From: an uncultured Tateyamaria sp.
GTDB taxonomy: Bacteria > Pseudomonadota > Alphaproteobacteria > Rhodobacterales > Rhodobacteraceae
Reading direction: 5' to 3'
Assembly (NCBI GenBank): GCA_947501275.1
Contig: CANMVD010000005.1
Location: 165,555-229,554, forward strand
Length of the DNA stretch: 64,000 nucleotides
A program made the position numbers and the translations under genes. How positions within the stretch are numbered: position 1 is the first letter of the stretch; every line of letters starts with the position of its first letter. Under the pieces are notes generated by a model. The model was not told where the DNA came from and ran no database searches. It saw nothing but the letters and a program-made list of their open reading frames with translations. Positions 51,209 to 61,237 of this stretch are shown here, in pieces.

Positions 51209-52417
51209 TTACTGGCGTATCAGCGGCTTGGTCGCCAGATCACTGTCCCGCCATGACAAAATGCCTGCGGCCAGCGCCTCGACCATCACCGCGCGCCAGA
51301 CAGGATCGCGCAAATTGGCCAAATCGCGAGGATCAGACAGAAAGCCGACCTCTACCAAAACGGATGGAATGTCAGCGCTCTTGAGCACCGAGAACCCGGC
51401 CTCGCGTTTGGGCCGTTTGTTCATGGGGCCACCTGCATTGCCCATGGCGTCGATCAAGGCACCAGACAAGGCGTCGGTGCGCGGACGGGTTTCGGTACGT
51501 GCCAGATCCATCAAAACCGACGCGACCTCATCATCTGATCCGCTCAGATCAATCCCGGCCAGAATATCAGCACGGTCGTGTTGCGCAGCAAGCTGGGCCG
51601 AAGCCGCATCGCTCGCCTCGTCCGACAAGGTATAAACCGTTGCCCCCCGCGCTTGCCCCTGGCTCAGCGCGTCCGCATGCAGGGACACAAATGCGTCCGC
51701 TCCGACTTGATGCGCCAGCGCAACGCGCGCGGGCAACGACACAAACACATCACGGTCGCGCGTCAGGATCACATCGACATCGCCCGTGCGCCGCAAAACG
51801 TCGCGCAGATCCAGCGCAATGCCCAACATCAGTTCCTTTTCCGAAGTGGTCTCGCGCACCGCACCCGGATCAATCCCACCATGGCCGGGGTCAATCACCA
51901 CCACAAAACCGTCATCCGCAGGCCGAATGGCCGGGGCAGCAGCCTGCACGCCCCAATCAGGGTCCAGTGCCGATGATGCCCCCGTGGCAAAGTCCTCGGG
52001 CGATGCCGTTTCCATCACAATTTCAAGGTCTGCACTGCCGTCAGATACATCCACAGGCATCCCGATCTGCGTCGGCAACATCGGTTCCGCAAGATCAAGC
52101 ACCAGCCGCGACCACCCCGGCTTGAACGTTCCAAAGCGCAAACCAGCAACGCGGCCGGGCTGCGGCAATAGACCCTCGGGCGTCACACCTGAAAAATCCA
52201 CTTCGCGAAAATCAGCAACAAGGCGCGCAGGTTCATCAAGTACGAACACCCGAAACGGAACGCCTTGCGACAGGGACAGACGCAAGCGCGTTTTGCCAAA
52301 CCAGTTGTCTTCGATCCCACTGGCCGTGACATCAACCCGGGCCAGACCGGACAGGTCTTGGGCAAAGGAAGCCGTTACCATGACCCAGATGAGAAATATG
52401 GATAGAATTGCCCGCAT
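51209..52417 (-). CDS. amiC: N-acetylmuramoyl-L-alanine amidase (AmiC type)
   Basis: A 402-residue periplasmic enzyme with a signal peptide (MRAILSIFLIWVMVTASFA), an N-terminal AMIN-like domain (about 25-130), and a C-terminal Amidase_3 domain with zinc ligands in VVIDPGHGGIDPGA and FVSLHADA and the catalytic Glu in VLVEVGFLS. It cleaves the amide between MurNAc and the stem peptide during daughter-cell separation. It is followed by PBP1A, a usual wall-synthesis pairing. Confidence 0.93.
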   Translation of the reverse strand: MRAILSIFLIWVMVTASFAQDLSGLARVDVTASGIEDNWFGKTRLRLSLSQGVPFRVFVLDEPARLVADFREVDFSGVTPEGLLPQPGRVAGLRFGTFKPGWSRLVLDLAEPMLPTQIGMPVDVSDGSADLEIVMETASPEDFATGASSALDPDWGVQAAAPAIRPADDGFVVVIDPGHGGIDPGAVRETTSEKELMLGIALDLRDVLRRTGDVDVILTRDRDVFVSLPARVALAHQVGADAFVSLHADALSQGQARGATVYTLSDEASDAASAQLAAQHDRADILAGIDLSGSDDEVASVLMDLARTETRPRTDALSGALIDAMGNAGGPMNKRPKREAGFSVLKSADIPSVLVEVGFLSDPRDLANLRDPVWRAVMVEALAAGILSWRDSDLATKPLIRQ

Positions 52418-52473
52418 GGCCCCACTGCCTTTTTTCGCAAAGCATAGGCGATGATGGCGGGCGCGGGAATCCC

Positions 52474-53619
52474 TTAACGACGCGCGTCCATGAACTTTGT
52501 CAGTCGGGCCAGCCCTTCGGCGATATCCGCTGTGCTGCGCGCATAGGAAAACCGCAACGTATGATGGCCCCGCTGCGGATCAAAATCCAATCCCGGCGTC
52601 ACTGCGACACCCGCTTGCTCAAGAATCTCAGCGGCAAATGCGCGGCTGTCATCCGTATAGCTCGACACGTCCGCATAGACGTAAAACGCCCCGTCGGGCG
52701 GTGCGATCTTGTCAAAGCCTGCCTTGGGCAACCCGTCGAGCATCAATGCACGGTTTGCACGGTACACATCCATGTTGCCTTGCAACTCATCATGAGCCTC
52801 CATGGCTGCCAAGGCCGCCACTTGGGAAGCATGGGACGCGCAGATGAACATGTTTTGCGCCAGCCGTTCGACCACGCGCACATGATCTTGGGGCACCACC
52901 ATCCAGCCGATGCGCCAACCCGTCATCGAGAAGTACTTGGAGAACGAATTGATGACATACACATCATCCGACACATTCAGCGCGGATACAGATTTGGCCT
53001 CGTATTCGACACCGTGGTAGATCTCGTCACTGATAAAGCTCGCGCCAATCTCATGTGTGGCTCCGATCAAGGCAGACATCGCCGCGTGATCCAGCATCGT
53101 GCCTGTCGGATTGGCGGGAGATGCAACAAGCAACCCCGCCAGATCGTGCCCATTCAAATCAGCCGCAACGGGCTGAAACCGATTGGCATCAGAGGTTTCA
53201 ATGTCCACCGGGCACAAACCCAGACCAAACAGAATTTGGCGGTAACTGGGATAACCCGGCGCGCCAATACCTACGCGATCCCCGCTGTCAAACAACGCAT
53301 TGAACGCAAGGATAAACGCGCCAGACGCCCCTGCCGTGACAACCACACGTTCAGGATTGAGATCAACGTCATACCACTCCGCATAGAGCTGCGCGATGCG
53401 GGCGCGCAAGGCAGGCAGGCCCAAGGCCACGGTATAGCCTAGTGGCCCGTTCTCCATCGCTTCGCCCAATGCGCGGATTGCCGCTTGGGGTGCACCTGTG
53501 CCCGGCTGGCCGACTTCCATGTGTATAACATGGCGCCCGGCATCCTCAGCCGCGCGCGCAGCCTCCATGACATCCATCACGATAAAGGGATCGACGTCAC
53601 TGCGTCTTGAGGTTCGCAT
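52474..53619 (-). CDS. PLP-dependent class I/II aminotransferase
   Basis: A 381-residue fold-type I aminotransferase. The PLP lysine lies in INSFSKYFSMTGWRIGW, and the preceding SPANPTGTML and FISDEIYHG motifs bind the cofactor. The substrate is unknown; it resembles aspartate/aromatic-type enzymes. ATG 53619 follows TAGGAG; the longer frame to 53652 overlaps the divergent protease promoter. Divergent from the BepA-like gene by 21 bases, so the two promoters must overlap. Confidence 0.9.
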   Translation of the reverse strand: MRTSRRSDVDPFIVMDVMEAARAAEDAGRHVIHMEVGQPGTGAPQAAIRALGEAMENGPLGYTVALGLPALRARIAQLYAEWYDVDLNPERVVVTAGASGAFILAFNALFDSGDRVGIGAPGYPSYRQILFGLGLCPVDIETSDANRFQPVAADLNGHDLAGLLVASPANPTGTMLDHAAMSALIGATHEIGASFISDEIYHGVEYEAKSVSALNVSDDVYVINSFSKYFSMTGWRIGWMVVPQDHVRVVERLAQNMFICASHASQVAALAAMEAHDELQGNMDVYRANRALMLDGLPKAGFDKIAPPDGAFYVYADVSSYTDDSRAFAAEILEQAGVAVTPGLDFDPQRGHHTLRFSYARSTADIAEGLARLTKFMDARR

Positions 53620-53640
53620 GTGGGCTCCTATGATCAGGTC

Positions 53641-54993
53641 ATGACCTTTCATACCGTGACGCAGCGCGCGTCAATCCTTCTGGCGACCCTTTCGCTGATC
53701 TGCCTGCTGGCGATACCGGCACGGGCGGTGACGCTGTTGCGTGATGCGGACATGGAATATGCCTTGTCCCAGGTGGCAAGTCCGATCCTGCGCGCGGCAG
53801 GGCTCAGTGCCGCGGGCACAAAAATCCTTGTTGTGGATGATCAGACCCTGAACGCGTTTGTGATCAGCAATGACGCCATCTACATCCATTCCGGTTTGAT
53901 CACGCGCATGGACCGCGCCGCCATGCTGCAGGCGGTCATTGCACACGAGGCTGCACATATCGCAAACGGGCACATCACCCGGCGCATGACAAACCTTGGC
54001 GCAGCGCGCACCGCAGCAACCCTTGGCACGGCGCTCGCAATTCTCGCCGGTGCGGCAGGTGGCGGCGAAGCAGCCGCAGGTGTTGCGATTGGCGCTCAAA
54101 GTGCGGCGCAAAGAAACTTCCTGAGCCATACGCGCGCCGAAGAAAGTTCAGCCGACCAGTCCGGGTTGCGATACATGCGCAGCGCAGGCGTTCCGGCGTC
54201 GGGGATGCTCGACGTCATGCAGATTTTTCGGGGACAGGAGGCGCTGTCTTCTGGGCGTCAGGACCCGTATGTGCGCTCACATCCCCTGAGCCGTGACCGC
54301 ATCCGCGCAATCGAATCGTTTGCAGGGGCGGATGCACGTGCAGGCAACACCGCACCGACAGCGGAGGATTACTGGTTTCAGAGGGCCAAAGGAAAACTGA
54401 CCGCCTTCAAACGGCGTGGCAGTTGGACCCTGAAACGCGTCGGAGAAACCGGCTATCCGGACATTGCCTATATGCGCGAAGCCGTCGCACGACACCGCAA
54501 CTCTGATACCAAGCGCGCCATCCGCGCAATTGATCGTGCCATCGCAACCCGCCCCCAAGACCCGTTTTACTACGATCTCAAGGGGCAGATCCTGATGGAG
54601 ACACGCCAGTTCAATGCGGCCGTAAACGCGCATGGGCAGGCCGTGCGACTGCGCCCTCGCGATGGGCTGCTGCAATCGGGATACGGGCGCGCCTTGCTGG
54701 CCACAGGCAATACCAAAGCCGCCCTGCAAGCACTGGAACGTGCGCGACGAGCCGACTTTCGCGACGGATCCATGCTGCGCGACCTCAGCGTGGCCTACGC
54801 CCGCACAGGGCAGCGCGGAATGGCATCGCTCGTTACAGCAGAACGCTATGCCCTGCGCGGACGGTTGTCGGACGCAGGGATTCACGCCAAACGCGCTTCT
54901 GGCCTGCTGGCCGAGGGCTCTGGCCCTTGGCAACGGGCACAGGATGTGCTCCTTGCCTCTGAACGCGCCGCAAAGCGCAAGAAACGGAGATAG
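53641..54993 (+). CDS. BepA-like periplasmic M48 metalloprotease with TPR repeats
   Basis: A 450-residue exported protein: signal peptide (about 1-30, ending PARA), an M48 protease domain with H102-E-A-A-H106 and the Glu of SHTRAEESSADQSG as zinc ligands, and a C-terminal TPR region (about 290-420). This architecture is that of BepA/YfgC, which assists or removes outer-membrane assembly substrates such as LptD. It is followed after 3 bases by a DsbA-like gene, fitting a periplasmic quality-control operon. Confidence 0.92.
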   Translation: MTFHTVTQRASILLATLSLICLLAIPARAVTLLRDADMEYALSQVASPILRAAGLSAAGTKILVVDDQTLNAFVISNDAIYIHSGLITRMDRAAMLQAVIAHEAAHIANGHITRRMTNLGAARTAATLGTALAILAGAAGGGEAAAGVAIGAQSAAQRNFLSHTRAEESSADQSGLRYMRSAGVPASGMLDVMQIFRGQEALSSGRQDPYVRSHPLSRDRIRAIESFAGADARAGNTAPTAEDYWFQRAKGKLTAFKRRGSWTLKRVGETGYPDIAYMREAVARHRNSDTKRAIRAIDRAIATRPQDPFYYDLKGQILMETRQFNAAVNAHGQAVRLRPRDGLLQSGYGRALLATGNTKAALQALERARRADFRDGSMLRDLSVAYARTGQRGMASLVTAERYALRGRLSDAGIHAKRASGLLAEGSGPWQRAQDVLLASERAAKRKKRR

Positions 54994-54996
54994 CCC

Positions 54997-55740
54997 ATGT
55001 TTCGTCTGACCTCAGCCATCGCCATTGGGGCCGCGCTGGCCCTACCCGCTCACGCGCTGGACCTCGACCAGATGAGCGATGAAGAACGCCGCATCTTTCG
55101 CGAAGAAGTGCGGGCCTATCTGATGGACAATCCCGAAGTGATTATGGAGGCCGTTGGTGTGCTCGAACAACGCCAGCAAGCCGCACAAGCCCAGGCAGAC
55201 ATTAACCTCGTCAGCGACAACGCAAGTGACATCTTCGATGACGGCTACAGCTTTGTCGGAGGAAACCCGGACGGCGACATCACACTGGTCGAATTCCTCG
55301 ACTATCGCTGCGGCTATTGCAAACGGGCACATGGCGAAGTTGCCAAGCTGCTGGAAAGCGACGGAAATATCCGCCTGATCGTCAAGGAATTCCCCATCCT
55401 CGGAGAACAATCGGTGCTCGCCTCTCGCTTTGCCGTTGCGACCAAGCAGATCGCTGGTGGAGAGACCTACAAAGGTCTCACCGATGCGCTGATGGAATTG
55501 AGCGGGGATGTAAATTTGCGCAGCTTGCGGCGCATCGCATCGACATTCGGACTGGACGCTGACGCGATCGAGGCCAGGATGAACAGCCCCGAAGTCACGG
55601 CTGAGATCCAGAGCACGCGGGAACTGGCGCAACGCCTGCAAATCACCGGCACGCCAACGTTCGTACTGCAAGACGAACTTCTGCGTGGCTACCTGCCATT
55701 TGACGAGATGCTGGCACTGGTGGAAGAAAAACGCGGATAG
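54997..55740 (+). CDS. DsbA-family thiol-disulfide oxidoreductase
   Basis: A 247-residue periplasmic protein with a signal peptide (cleaved after PAHA), an N-terminal helical region, and a thioredoxin fold with CGYC in FLDYRCGYCKRAHGE and the cis-proline GTPTF. It resembles the DsbA/ScsC subgroup that often accompanies membrane stress functions. It shares an operon with the BepA-like protease. It might use the DsbB at 8847 for reoxidation, but this is only inferred. Confidence 0.92.
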   Translation: MFRLTSAIAIGAALALPAHALDLDQMSDEERRIFREEVRAYLMDNPEVIMEAVGVLEQRQQAAQAQADINLVSDNASDIFDDGYSFVGGNPDGDITLVEFLDYRCGYCKRAHGEVAKLLESDGNIRLIVKEFPILGEQSVLASRFAVATKQIAGGETYKGLTDALMELSGDVNLRSLRRIASTFGLDADAIEARMNSPEVTAEIQSTRELAQRLQITGTPTFVLQDELLRGYLPFDEMLALVEEKRG

Positions 55741-55773
55741 ACCCCGCGCGTTCACGGGACGGCGGGCGGGGCG

Positions 55774-55792
55774 TCTTTGGCAAAGCCAAAGA
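55774..55792. terminator. Hairpin between the convergent dsbA-like and ispG genes
   Basis: TCTTTGGC-AAA-GCCAAAGA is a perfect 8-bp stem lying between the stops of the two convergent genes. There is no long T-run; it probably helps end transcription from both sides. Confidence 0.6.
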
Positions 55793-55821
55793 GCGGCGCA
55801 CGACGTCTTAACATCGACGAG

Positions 55822-56955
55822 CTACTCTGCAGCTTGCGCTTCGGCCGCGGCAGCGGCGTCCAGTTCCGCCGCCTTCTTTTCCACCTGCGCTACGATATGT
55901 TCAACCATATCTGCATTGTCCTGTTTGTGGCTTTGTTTGCCCGCCAGATAAACCATCCCGTGACCTGCACCACCACCGGTAAAGCCGACATCCGTCATCA
56001 ACGCCTCACCCGGTCCGTTCACCACACACCCAATGATACTCAGGCTCATTGGGGTCTTGATATGCGCAAGGCGTTCTTCCAGCGTCTCAACAGTCTTGAT
56101 CACGTCAAACCCCTGACGGGCGCAAGACGGGCATGAAATGATGTTCACCCCGCGATGGCGCAGGCCCAGAGATTTCAGGATCTCATAGCCAACCTTGACC
56201 TCTTCCACCGGATCAGCAGATAGCGAAACCCGGATCGTATCGCCAATGCCCATCCACAACAATTGACCCAAGCCAATCGCCGATTTGATTGTCCCGGAGG
56301 TCAGGCCGCCCGCCTCTGTGATGCCCAGATGAATGGGCGCATCTGTCGCCTCGGCCAGCTGTTGATAGGCTGCCGCCGCCATGAAGACGTCAGAGGCTTT
56401 GCAACTGATCTTGAATTCATGAAAATCGTTGTCCTGCAGGATCTTGATGTGATCAAGACCGGATTCCACCATCGCATCGGGCGTCGGCTCTCCGTATTTG
56501 TCCAGCAGGTGCTTTTCCAGTGACCCCGCATTCACACCGATACGGATCGAACAATTGTGATCGCGCGCCGCCTTGATCACCTCCTTGACCCGATCCTCGT
56601 TCCCGATATTGCCCGGGTTGATGCGCAAACAGGCAGCGCCCGCCTCCGCAGCTTCGATGCCGCGTTTGTAGTGAAAATGGATGTCAGCCACGATCGGCAC
56701 AGGACATTCAGGCACAACCTGTTTCAGCGCTTTCGATGACGCCTCGTCAGGCACGGAAATGCGCACGATATCCGCCCCCGCTTCTGCCGCCGCCTGCACT
56801 TGGGCAATCGTCGCGGCCACATCCGTGGTGAGCGTGTTTGTCATGGTCTGCACCGTGATGGGTGCGTCGCCCCCAACAGGTACGTTACCCACCATGATCT
56901 GGCGGCTCTCCCGGCGGTAAATATTGCGCCATGGACGGATGTGATTAAGCGACAT
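55822..56955 (-). CDS. ispG: 4-hydroxy-3-methylbut-2-enyl diphosphate synthase
   Basis: A 377-residue Fe-S enzyme of the MEP pathway (GcpE), converting MEcPP to HMBPP. The TIM-barrel start [15 protein letters not shown] and the C-terminal Fe-S motifs CPSC and GCVVNGPGE are present. The last 25 residues form an alanine/glutamate-rich tail. It lies 88 bases after the RodZ-like gene on the same strand. Confidence 0.96.
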   Translation of the reverse strand: MSLNHIRPWRNIYRRESRQIMVGNVPVGGDAPITVQTMTNTLTTDVAATIAQVQAAAEAGADIVRISVPDEASSKALKQVVPECPVPIVADIHFHYKRGIEAAEAGAACLRINPGNIGNEDRVKEVIKAARDHNCSIRIGVNAGSLEKHLLDKYGEPTPDAMVESGLDHIKILQDNDFHEFKISCKASDVFMAAAAYQQLAEATDAPIHLGITEAGGLTSGTIKSAIGLGQLLWMGIGDTIRVSLSADPVEEVKVGYEILKSLGLRHRGVNIISCPSCARQGFDVIKTVETLEERLAHIKTPMSLSIIGCVVNGPGEALMTDVGFTGGGAGHGMVYLAGKQSHKQDNADMVEHIVAQVEKKAAELDAAAAAEAQAAE

Positions 56956-57043
56956 GAGAAACCCTCAGACAGCAGTGCATCTGTCAGGCAAGATAGACAG
57001 TTGCACAAGAGGCAGCAATGGGGATGGCAGGGAATAAAAGCGT

Positions 57044-58249
57044 TTATTCGGAGGGTTCTGCAACGGCGGCAGCTTGCGCTTCGGCGTATCGCACAAGACC
57101 TTCGTCAGACTGAACATCGACGGGCAGATAGGTTTCCTGCAATCCGGCGATCTCCAGAGGCAGGTTTGACGTCACCTGCCCGGACGGGCCAACCGGGCCG
57201 TAGAATTTATCGTTCATGGCAAAGTAGATCGCGCCACTCTCACCGGTCCGCAACAGCGGGGCTTCCTCGGTCAATGGGGCTTCCCACGTGTCACCGGGTT
57301 GCATGGTTGCTTCGAAAATAACAGTGCCGTCCGCAGACCGTACACGCACCCAGGATTGACGCACAGCAACCATCGTCAGCGCAGCCGCCGGTTGTTCAAC
57401 GACCTGGGGCACCGACGGTTGGTTCAGCGCCTCTTCCAATGCGAAATCGACCCCTGAGGCCACCGGAGCCGCAGGATACGCGTCGGCAAAAGTGCCGGAT
57501 GTGCGTGGATCAATTGTTGCGATGGGCGCGTCACGTGCCACCAGAACAGGGACATCAAGCGCTTGTGGGCGGTAAAGACGATCCAAGGCATCAGCACGCG
57601 GTGTTTCAATCACGGGTCCCGAGGGCGCCGACAAGGGCGCCGCGGATTGCAGTGGATCAAGATCAGACAGAACCACGGGAGTTTGATCTACCGGTGCCAC
57701 CTGTACACGTTGCACTTCCTGCAACACGGCGTAGCCACCAAATCCAATGCCGCCAATAAGCGCCAGCAGAACAAGCGAAGACCCAATCGCGCGCGGTTCG
57801 ATATGTGACCACACCGCTTCTCCGGCAGGCACAAATGGCGTAGCAGATGCAGCGAAGATATCGGCACCCAGTCCCTTGGACGCTGCTGCATCGCGCGATG
57901 ATTTCTTGACGACAGAGGCTTGCGCGGACATCCCGTGCGCCACCTCGAAACCACTTTCCGTGCAGAAGGTCGCAAAGGCTGCATCGGGGTCCATGTTCAG
58001 ATAGCGCGCATAAGACCGTACATATCCGGCGATAAATCCGGGCGTATCAAATGCACTAGGATCACAGGCTTCGATCGCTGCAATATAGCTGGCTTTGATC
58101 CGCAGTTCCCGCTGGACATCAAGCAAAGATTTGCCGAGCGTCGCACGTTCGCCGCGCATAATATCACCTAGCCGCAGTTCAAAGTCGTCAAAGCCCTTTG
58201 GCTCAACGTCTTCCACCGTCTCTGTGATGCCGGATTTGCGCCCGATCAT
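57044..58249 (-). CDS. RodZ-like protein with helix-turn-helix and DUF4115
   Basis: A 401-residue membrane protein. The N-terminal helix-turn-helix region (LGDIMRGERATLGKSLLDV, then SYIAAIEACDPSAFDTPGF) is that of RodZ. A single membrane segment (about 166-182, GSSLVLLALIGGIGFGGYAV), a proline/alanine-rich linker and a C-terminal DUF4115 domain (SWVRVRSADGTVIFEATMQPGD) follow. RodZ links MreB to the rod-shape complex. ATG 58249 follows GGGGCAGGG. Upstream of ispG in the same direction, an order known in many bacteria. Confidence 0.85.
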   Translation of the reverse strand: MIGRKSGITETVEDVEPKGFDDFELRLGDIMRGERATLGKSLLDVQRELRIKASYIAAIEACDPSAFDTPGFIAGYVRSYARYLNMDPDAAFATFCTESGFEVAHGMSAQASVVKKSSRDAAASKGLGADIFAASATPFVPAGEAVWSHIEPRAIGSSLVLLALIGGIGFGGYAVLQEVQRVQVAPVDQTPVVLSDLDPLQSAAPLSAPSGPVIETPRADALDRLYRPQALDVPVLVARDAPIATIDPRTSGTFADAYPAAPVASGVDFALEEALNQPSVPQVVEQPAAALTMVAVRQSWVRVRSADGTVIFEATMQPGDTWEAPLTEEAPLLRTGESGAIYFAMNDKFYGPVGPSGQVTSNLPLEIAGLQETYLPVDVQSDEGLVRYAEAQAAAVAEPSE

Positions 58250-58363
58250 GCCCTGCCCCGTCCTGTCCAAGTGTCAGCGAACCTAAGTCCCCGCGATTCG
58301 CCTCACCGCTCTTGTTGGCTAGAACATTAACACAAGGCAACGGCATTTACACGCCCCCGTAGA

Positions 58364-59587
58364 TTATCCTACGTCCTCGGCGCGATTTAGCGCACAATGA
58401 GACCACAATTTATCCATTGCGTGCACCAGCGCATCGATTTCGTCCGGGCCATGTACCGGAGACGGCGTAAACCGCAGTCGTTCCGTACCGCGTGGCACCG
58501 TTGGATAGTTGATGGGTTGCACATAGATTCCGTGATCCGTCAGCAGCATATCGCTCAGCATTTTGGTGTGAACAGGGTCGCCAACCATCACAGGAACGAT
58601 ATGGCTGCCGTGGTCGATAATGGGAAGCCCCATACCCTTGAGGCGCAGCTTGAGCGCCTTGGCCTGAGCCTGATGATCAGCGCGCAAATTTTCCGCTGTC
58701 TTGAGGAATGCCACGGACGCTGCAGCACCAGCAGCGATGGCAGGCGGCAACGATGTTGTAAAGATGAAGCCCGGCGCGTAAGACCGTACCGCGTCACACA
58801 TTTTGGCAGATGCAGCAATATAGCCACCCATGACACCATAGGCCTTGGCCAAGGTGCCGTTTATGATGTCGATACGGTCCATCAGACCATCACGCTCAGC
58901 AACGCCCGCCCCGCGTGGTCCATACATGCCAACCGCGTGCACCTCGTCAATGTAGGTCAGTGCGTTGAATTCATCCGCCAGATCGCAGATTTCCTTGATC
59001 GGGCCAAAATCGCCATCCATCGAATAAATGGATTCGAACGCGATGACTTTGGGTGCATCAGCGTCATCCGCTTCCAGCAACTCTCGCAAATGCGCAAGAT
59101 CGTTGTGCCGGAAAATACGCTTGGCGCCACCGTTCCGACGCACACCTTCGATCATGGATGCATGGTTCAATGCGTCAGAGTAAATAATGAGGCCTGGAAA
59201 CAGCTTGGGCAGCGTACTTAATGTTGCATCATTGGCAATGTAGGCACTGGTGAACAACAGCGCTTCTTCCTTGCCGTGCAGATCGGCCAATTCAGCCTCA
59301 AGCCGTTTGTGATAAACCGTCGTTCCCGAGATATTGCGCGTCCCGCCGGACCCTGCACCGGTTGCATCAATCGCCTCGTGCATGGCGGACAGGACAATGG
59401 GGTTCTGTCCCATGCCCAAATAGTCATTGCCACACCATACGGTGATCGGTGCTTGCGTCCCGTCAGGTCTTGTCCATGTGGCGTGGGGGAACTGGCCCTT
59501 TTCACGCTCGATGTCGATAAAGGTGCGATACCGCCCCTCATCGTGCAGGCGTTGCAAGGCAGTGTCCAATTGGGCGTCGTAGCTCAC
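58364..59587 (-). CDS. hemA: 5-aminolevulinate synthase
   Basis: A 407-residue PLP enzyme condensing glycine and succinyl-CoA, the first step of haem and bacteriochlorophyll synthesis in alphaproteobacteria. The PLP lysine is in [15 protein letters not shown], the substrate region in [12 protein letters not shown], and the His in [14 protein letters not shown] 59587 gives the usual N-terminus ([19 protein letters not shown]) after AGGAAC; the ATG at 59683 adds an unrelated extension. A perfect FNR box lies 200 bases upstream. Confidence 0.95.
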   Translation of the reverse strand: MSYDAQLDTALQRLHDEGRYRTFIDIEREKGQFPHATWTRPDGTQAPITVWCGNDYLGMGQNPIVLSAMHEAIDATGAGSGGTRNISGTTVYHKRLEAELADLHGKEEALLFTSAYIANDATLSTLPKLFPGLIIYSDALNHASMIEGVRRNGGAKRIFRHNDLAHLRELLEADDADAPKVIAFESIYSMDGDFGPIKEICDLADEFNALTYIDEVHAVGMYGPRGAGVAERDGLMDRIDIINGTLAKAYGVMGGYIAASAKMCDAVRSYAPGFIFTTSLPPAIAAGAAASVAFLKTAENLRADHQAQAKALKLRLKGMGLPIIDHGSHIVPVMVGDPVHTKMLSDMLLTDHGIYVQPINYPTVPRGTERLRFTPSPVHGPDEIDALVHAMDKLWSHCALNRAEDVG

Positions 59588-59657
59588 GCGGCGTTCCTTT
59601 TGGTCCTGTGTCCGAGGCGCTGACCCTGTGCCAGAACCGCGAACACGCTGTTTTAGA

Positions 59658-59708
59658 ATGAATATAGACTGCCAAAGCCCCATTCAATGCAAATGACATG
59701 CGCGTCAT
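59658..59708 (-). promoter_or_regulatory. Possible hemA promoter and dyad
   Basis: On the minus strand TATATT (59663-59658) is a good -10; a TTGAAT hexamer lies 15 bases upstream, a short spacing. Further upstream is ATGAC-ATGCGC-GTCAT (59693-59708). The assignment is tentative. Confidence 0.45.
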
Positions 59709-59786
59709 GTCGCACTTGAGCAAATCCTCAAGGCGGCGCGGCGCGCATATGCCTCACCTGTTTCCTCGCTTTGCGCGATCCGCGCT

Positions 59787-59800
59787 TTGATCGAGATCAA
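59787..59800. promoter_or_regulatory. FNR/FnrL-type binding site
   Basis: TTGAT-CGAG-ATCAA is a perfect match to the FNR consensus TTGAT-N4-ATCAA. It lies between hemA (start 59587, minus) and the M20 gene (start 59867, plus). FnrL control of hemA is established in Rhodobacter. The site is nearer to the M20 start (67 bases), so the target may be either or both. Confidence 0.82.
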
Positions 59801-59866
59801 CCACCCCCTCTGGACAGTCCCGCGCGGCGGCGTAGTGTCGGGGCAACCACCAGACAGGAGCCCGCC

Positions 59867-61237
59867 ATGACCCTTGAGCCCGTTCTCGCCCGTATCGATT
59901 CTGATCTGCCTGCCGCCACCGAACGGTTGATGGAGTTGCTGCGCATTCCCTCGATCTCAACAGATCCGGCTTTCGCCGAAGACTGCCAAACAGCCGCCGA
60001 CTGGCTGGTTGCGGATCTGGCCAGCTTTGGCGTGAAAGCAGAGAAACGACCGACACCGGGGCATCCCATGGTTGTGGGGCATGTAGATGGCGACGGCCCC
60101 CACCTTCTGTTTTATGGCCATTACGACGTGCAGCCTGTTGACCCGCTTGATCTGTGGGACCGCGACCCGTTTGATCCCGAAGTGCAAGACACAAGCGCGG
60201 GCAAGGTGATCCGGGGACGCGGGTCTTCGGACGACAAAGGCCAATTGATGACCTTTGTCGAAGCGTGCCGCGCATGGCAGGCCGAACACGGCACATTGCC
60301 CTGCAAAATCACATTCTTCTTTGAGGGCGAGGAAGAAAGCGGCTCACCGTCGCTGGTGCCGTTCATGCGCGACAACGCAACGGAACTGAAGTCGGATCTG
60401 GCGTTGATTTGCGACACCGGGCTGTTTGAATCCCGGGTGCCCGCCATCGTGACGATGCTGCGCGGCCTGCTGGGCGAGGAAATCACGATCACCGCCCCGG
60501 ACATTGATCTGCATTCAGGGATGTACGGCGGAGTTGCGATGAACCCCATTCGGGTTTTGACCCGCGTTCTGGCTGGCCTGCACGATGACCAAGGCGCAGT
60601 TACAGTACCGGGTTTTTATGACGGCGTACCCGAACTGCCCGATGCCATTCGCAGTCAGTGGCAGGGTCTGGCTTTTGATCACGCAAAGTTTCTGGGCGAT
60701 GTCGGCCTGTCCGTGCCTGCAGGCGAACAGGACCGCACCCCGATCGAAATGATCTGGTCTCGCCCGACATGTGAAATCAACGGCATCTGGGGCGGCTACA
60801 CTGGCGAGGGGTTCAAGACCGTTCTGCCCTCCAAGGCATCAGCCAAGGTCAGTTTCCGCCTTGTCGGAGATCAGGACCCCCACGCAATTCGCGACAGTTT
60901 CCGCAAGATGGTCACAGATGCGCTGCCTGCGGATTGCACGGTCAGCTTTACAGGCCACGGTGCCGGGCGCGCATCGATCACGGAAACCACTGACCCCGCG
61001 TTTGAAGCGGCACGCAAAGCCCTTGGCGACGAGTGGAACCTGCCCGCGGCCTATGTGGGTTGCGGCGGATCGATCCCGATTGCAGGTCACTTTCAGAATA
61101 TCCTCGGCACAACTCCCATGCTGGTCGGGTTTGGCAAGGACGACGATGCAATCCACTCCCCCAACGAAAAATACGACATGGAGAGCTTTCACAAAGGCAT
61201 TCGCAGTTGGGCCCGTATCCTGGCGGCGCTCACCTGA
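59867..61237 (+). CDS. M20-family metallopeptidase (dipeptidase-like)
   Basis: A 456-residue zinc peptidase of the M20 family. Motifs: LLFYGHYDVQPVDP (first His and Asp), GRGSSDDKGQ (bridging Asp), FFFEGEEESGSPS (catalytic Glu), and the C-terminal zinc His in DDDAIHSPNEKYDM. The substrate is probably a dipeptide or N-acyl amino acid. ATG 59867 follows AGGAG. Its stop overlaps the following hydrolase start (TGATG). An FNR site lies upstream. Confidence 0.93.
   Translation: MTLEPVLARIDSDLPAATERLMELLRIPSISTDPAFAEDCQTAADWLVADLASFGVKAEKRPTPGHPMVVGHVDGDGPHLLFYGHYDVQPVDPLDLWDRDPFDPEVQDTSAGKVIRGRGSSDDKGQLMTFVEACRAWQAEHGTLPCKITFFFEGEEESGSPSLVPFMRDNATELKSDLALICDTGLFESRVPAIVTMLRGLLGEEITITAPDIDLHSGMYGGVAMNPIRVLTRVLAGLHDDQGAVTVPGFYDGVPELPDAIRSQWQGLAFDHAKFLGDVGLSVPAGEQDRTPIEMIWSRPTCEINGIWGGYTGEGFKTVLPSKASAKVSFRLVGDQDPHAIRDSFRKMVTDALPADCTVSFTGHGAGRASITETTDPAFEAARKALGDEWNLPAAYVGCGGSIPIAGHFQNILGTTPMLVGFGKDDDAIHSPNEKYDMESFHKGIRSWARILAALT

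Noticed and set aside
59588..59683. ATG 59683 as the hemA start
   Set aside because: It adds 32 residues not found in 5-aminolevulinate synthases; GTG 59587 has a proper ribosome site and the family N-terminus.
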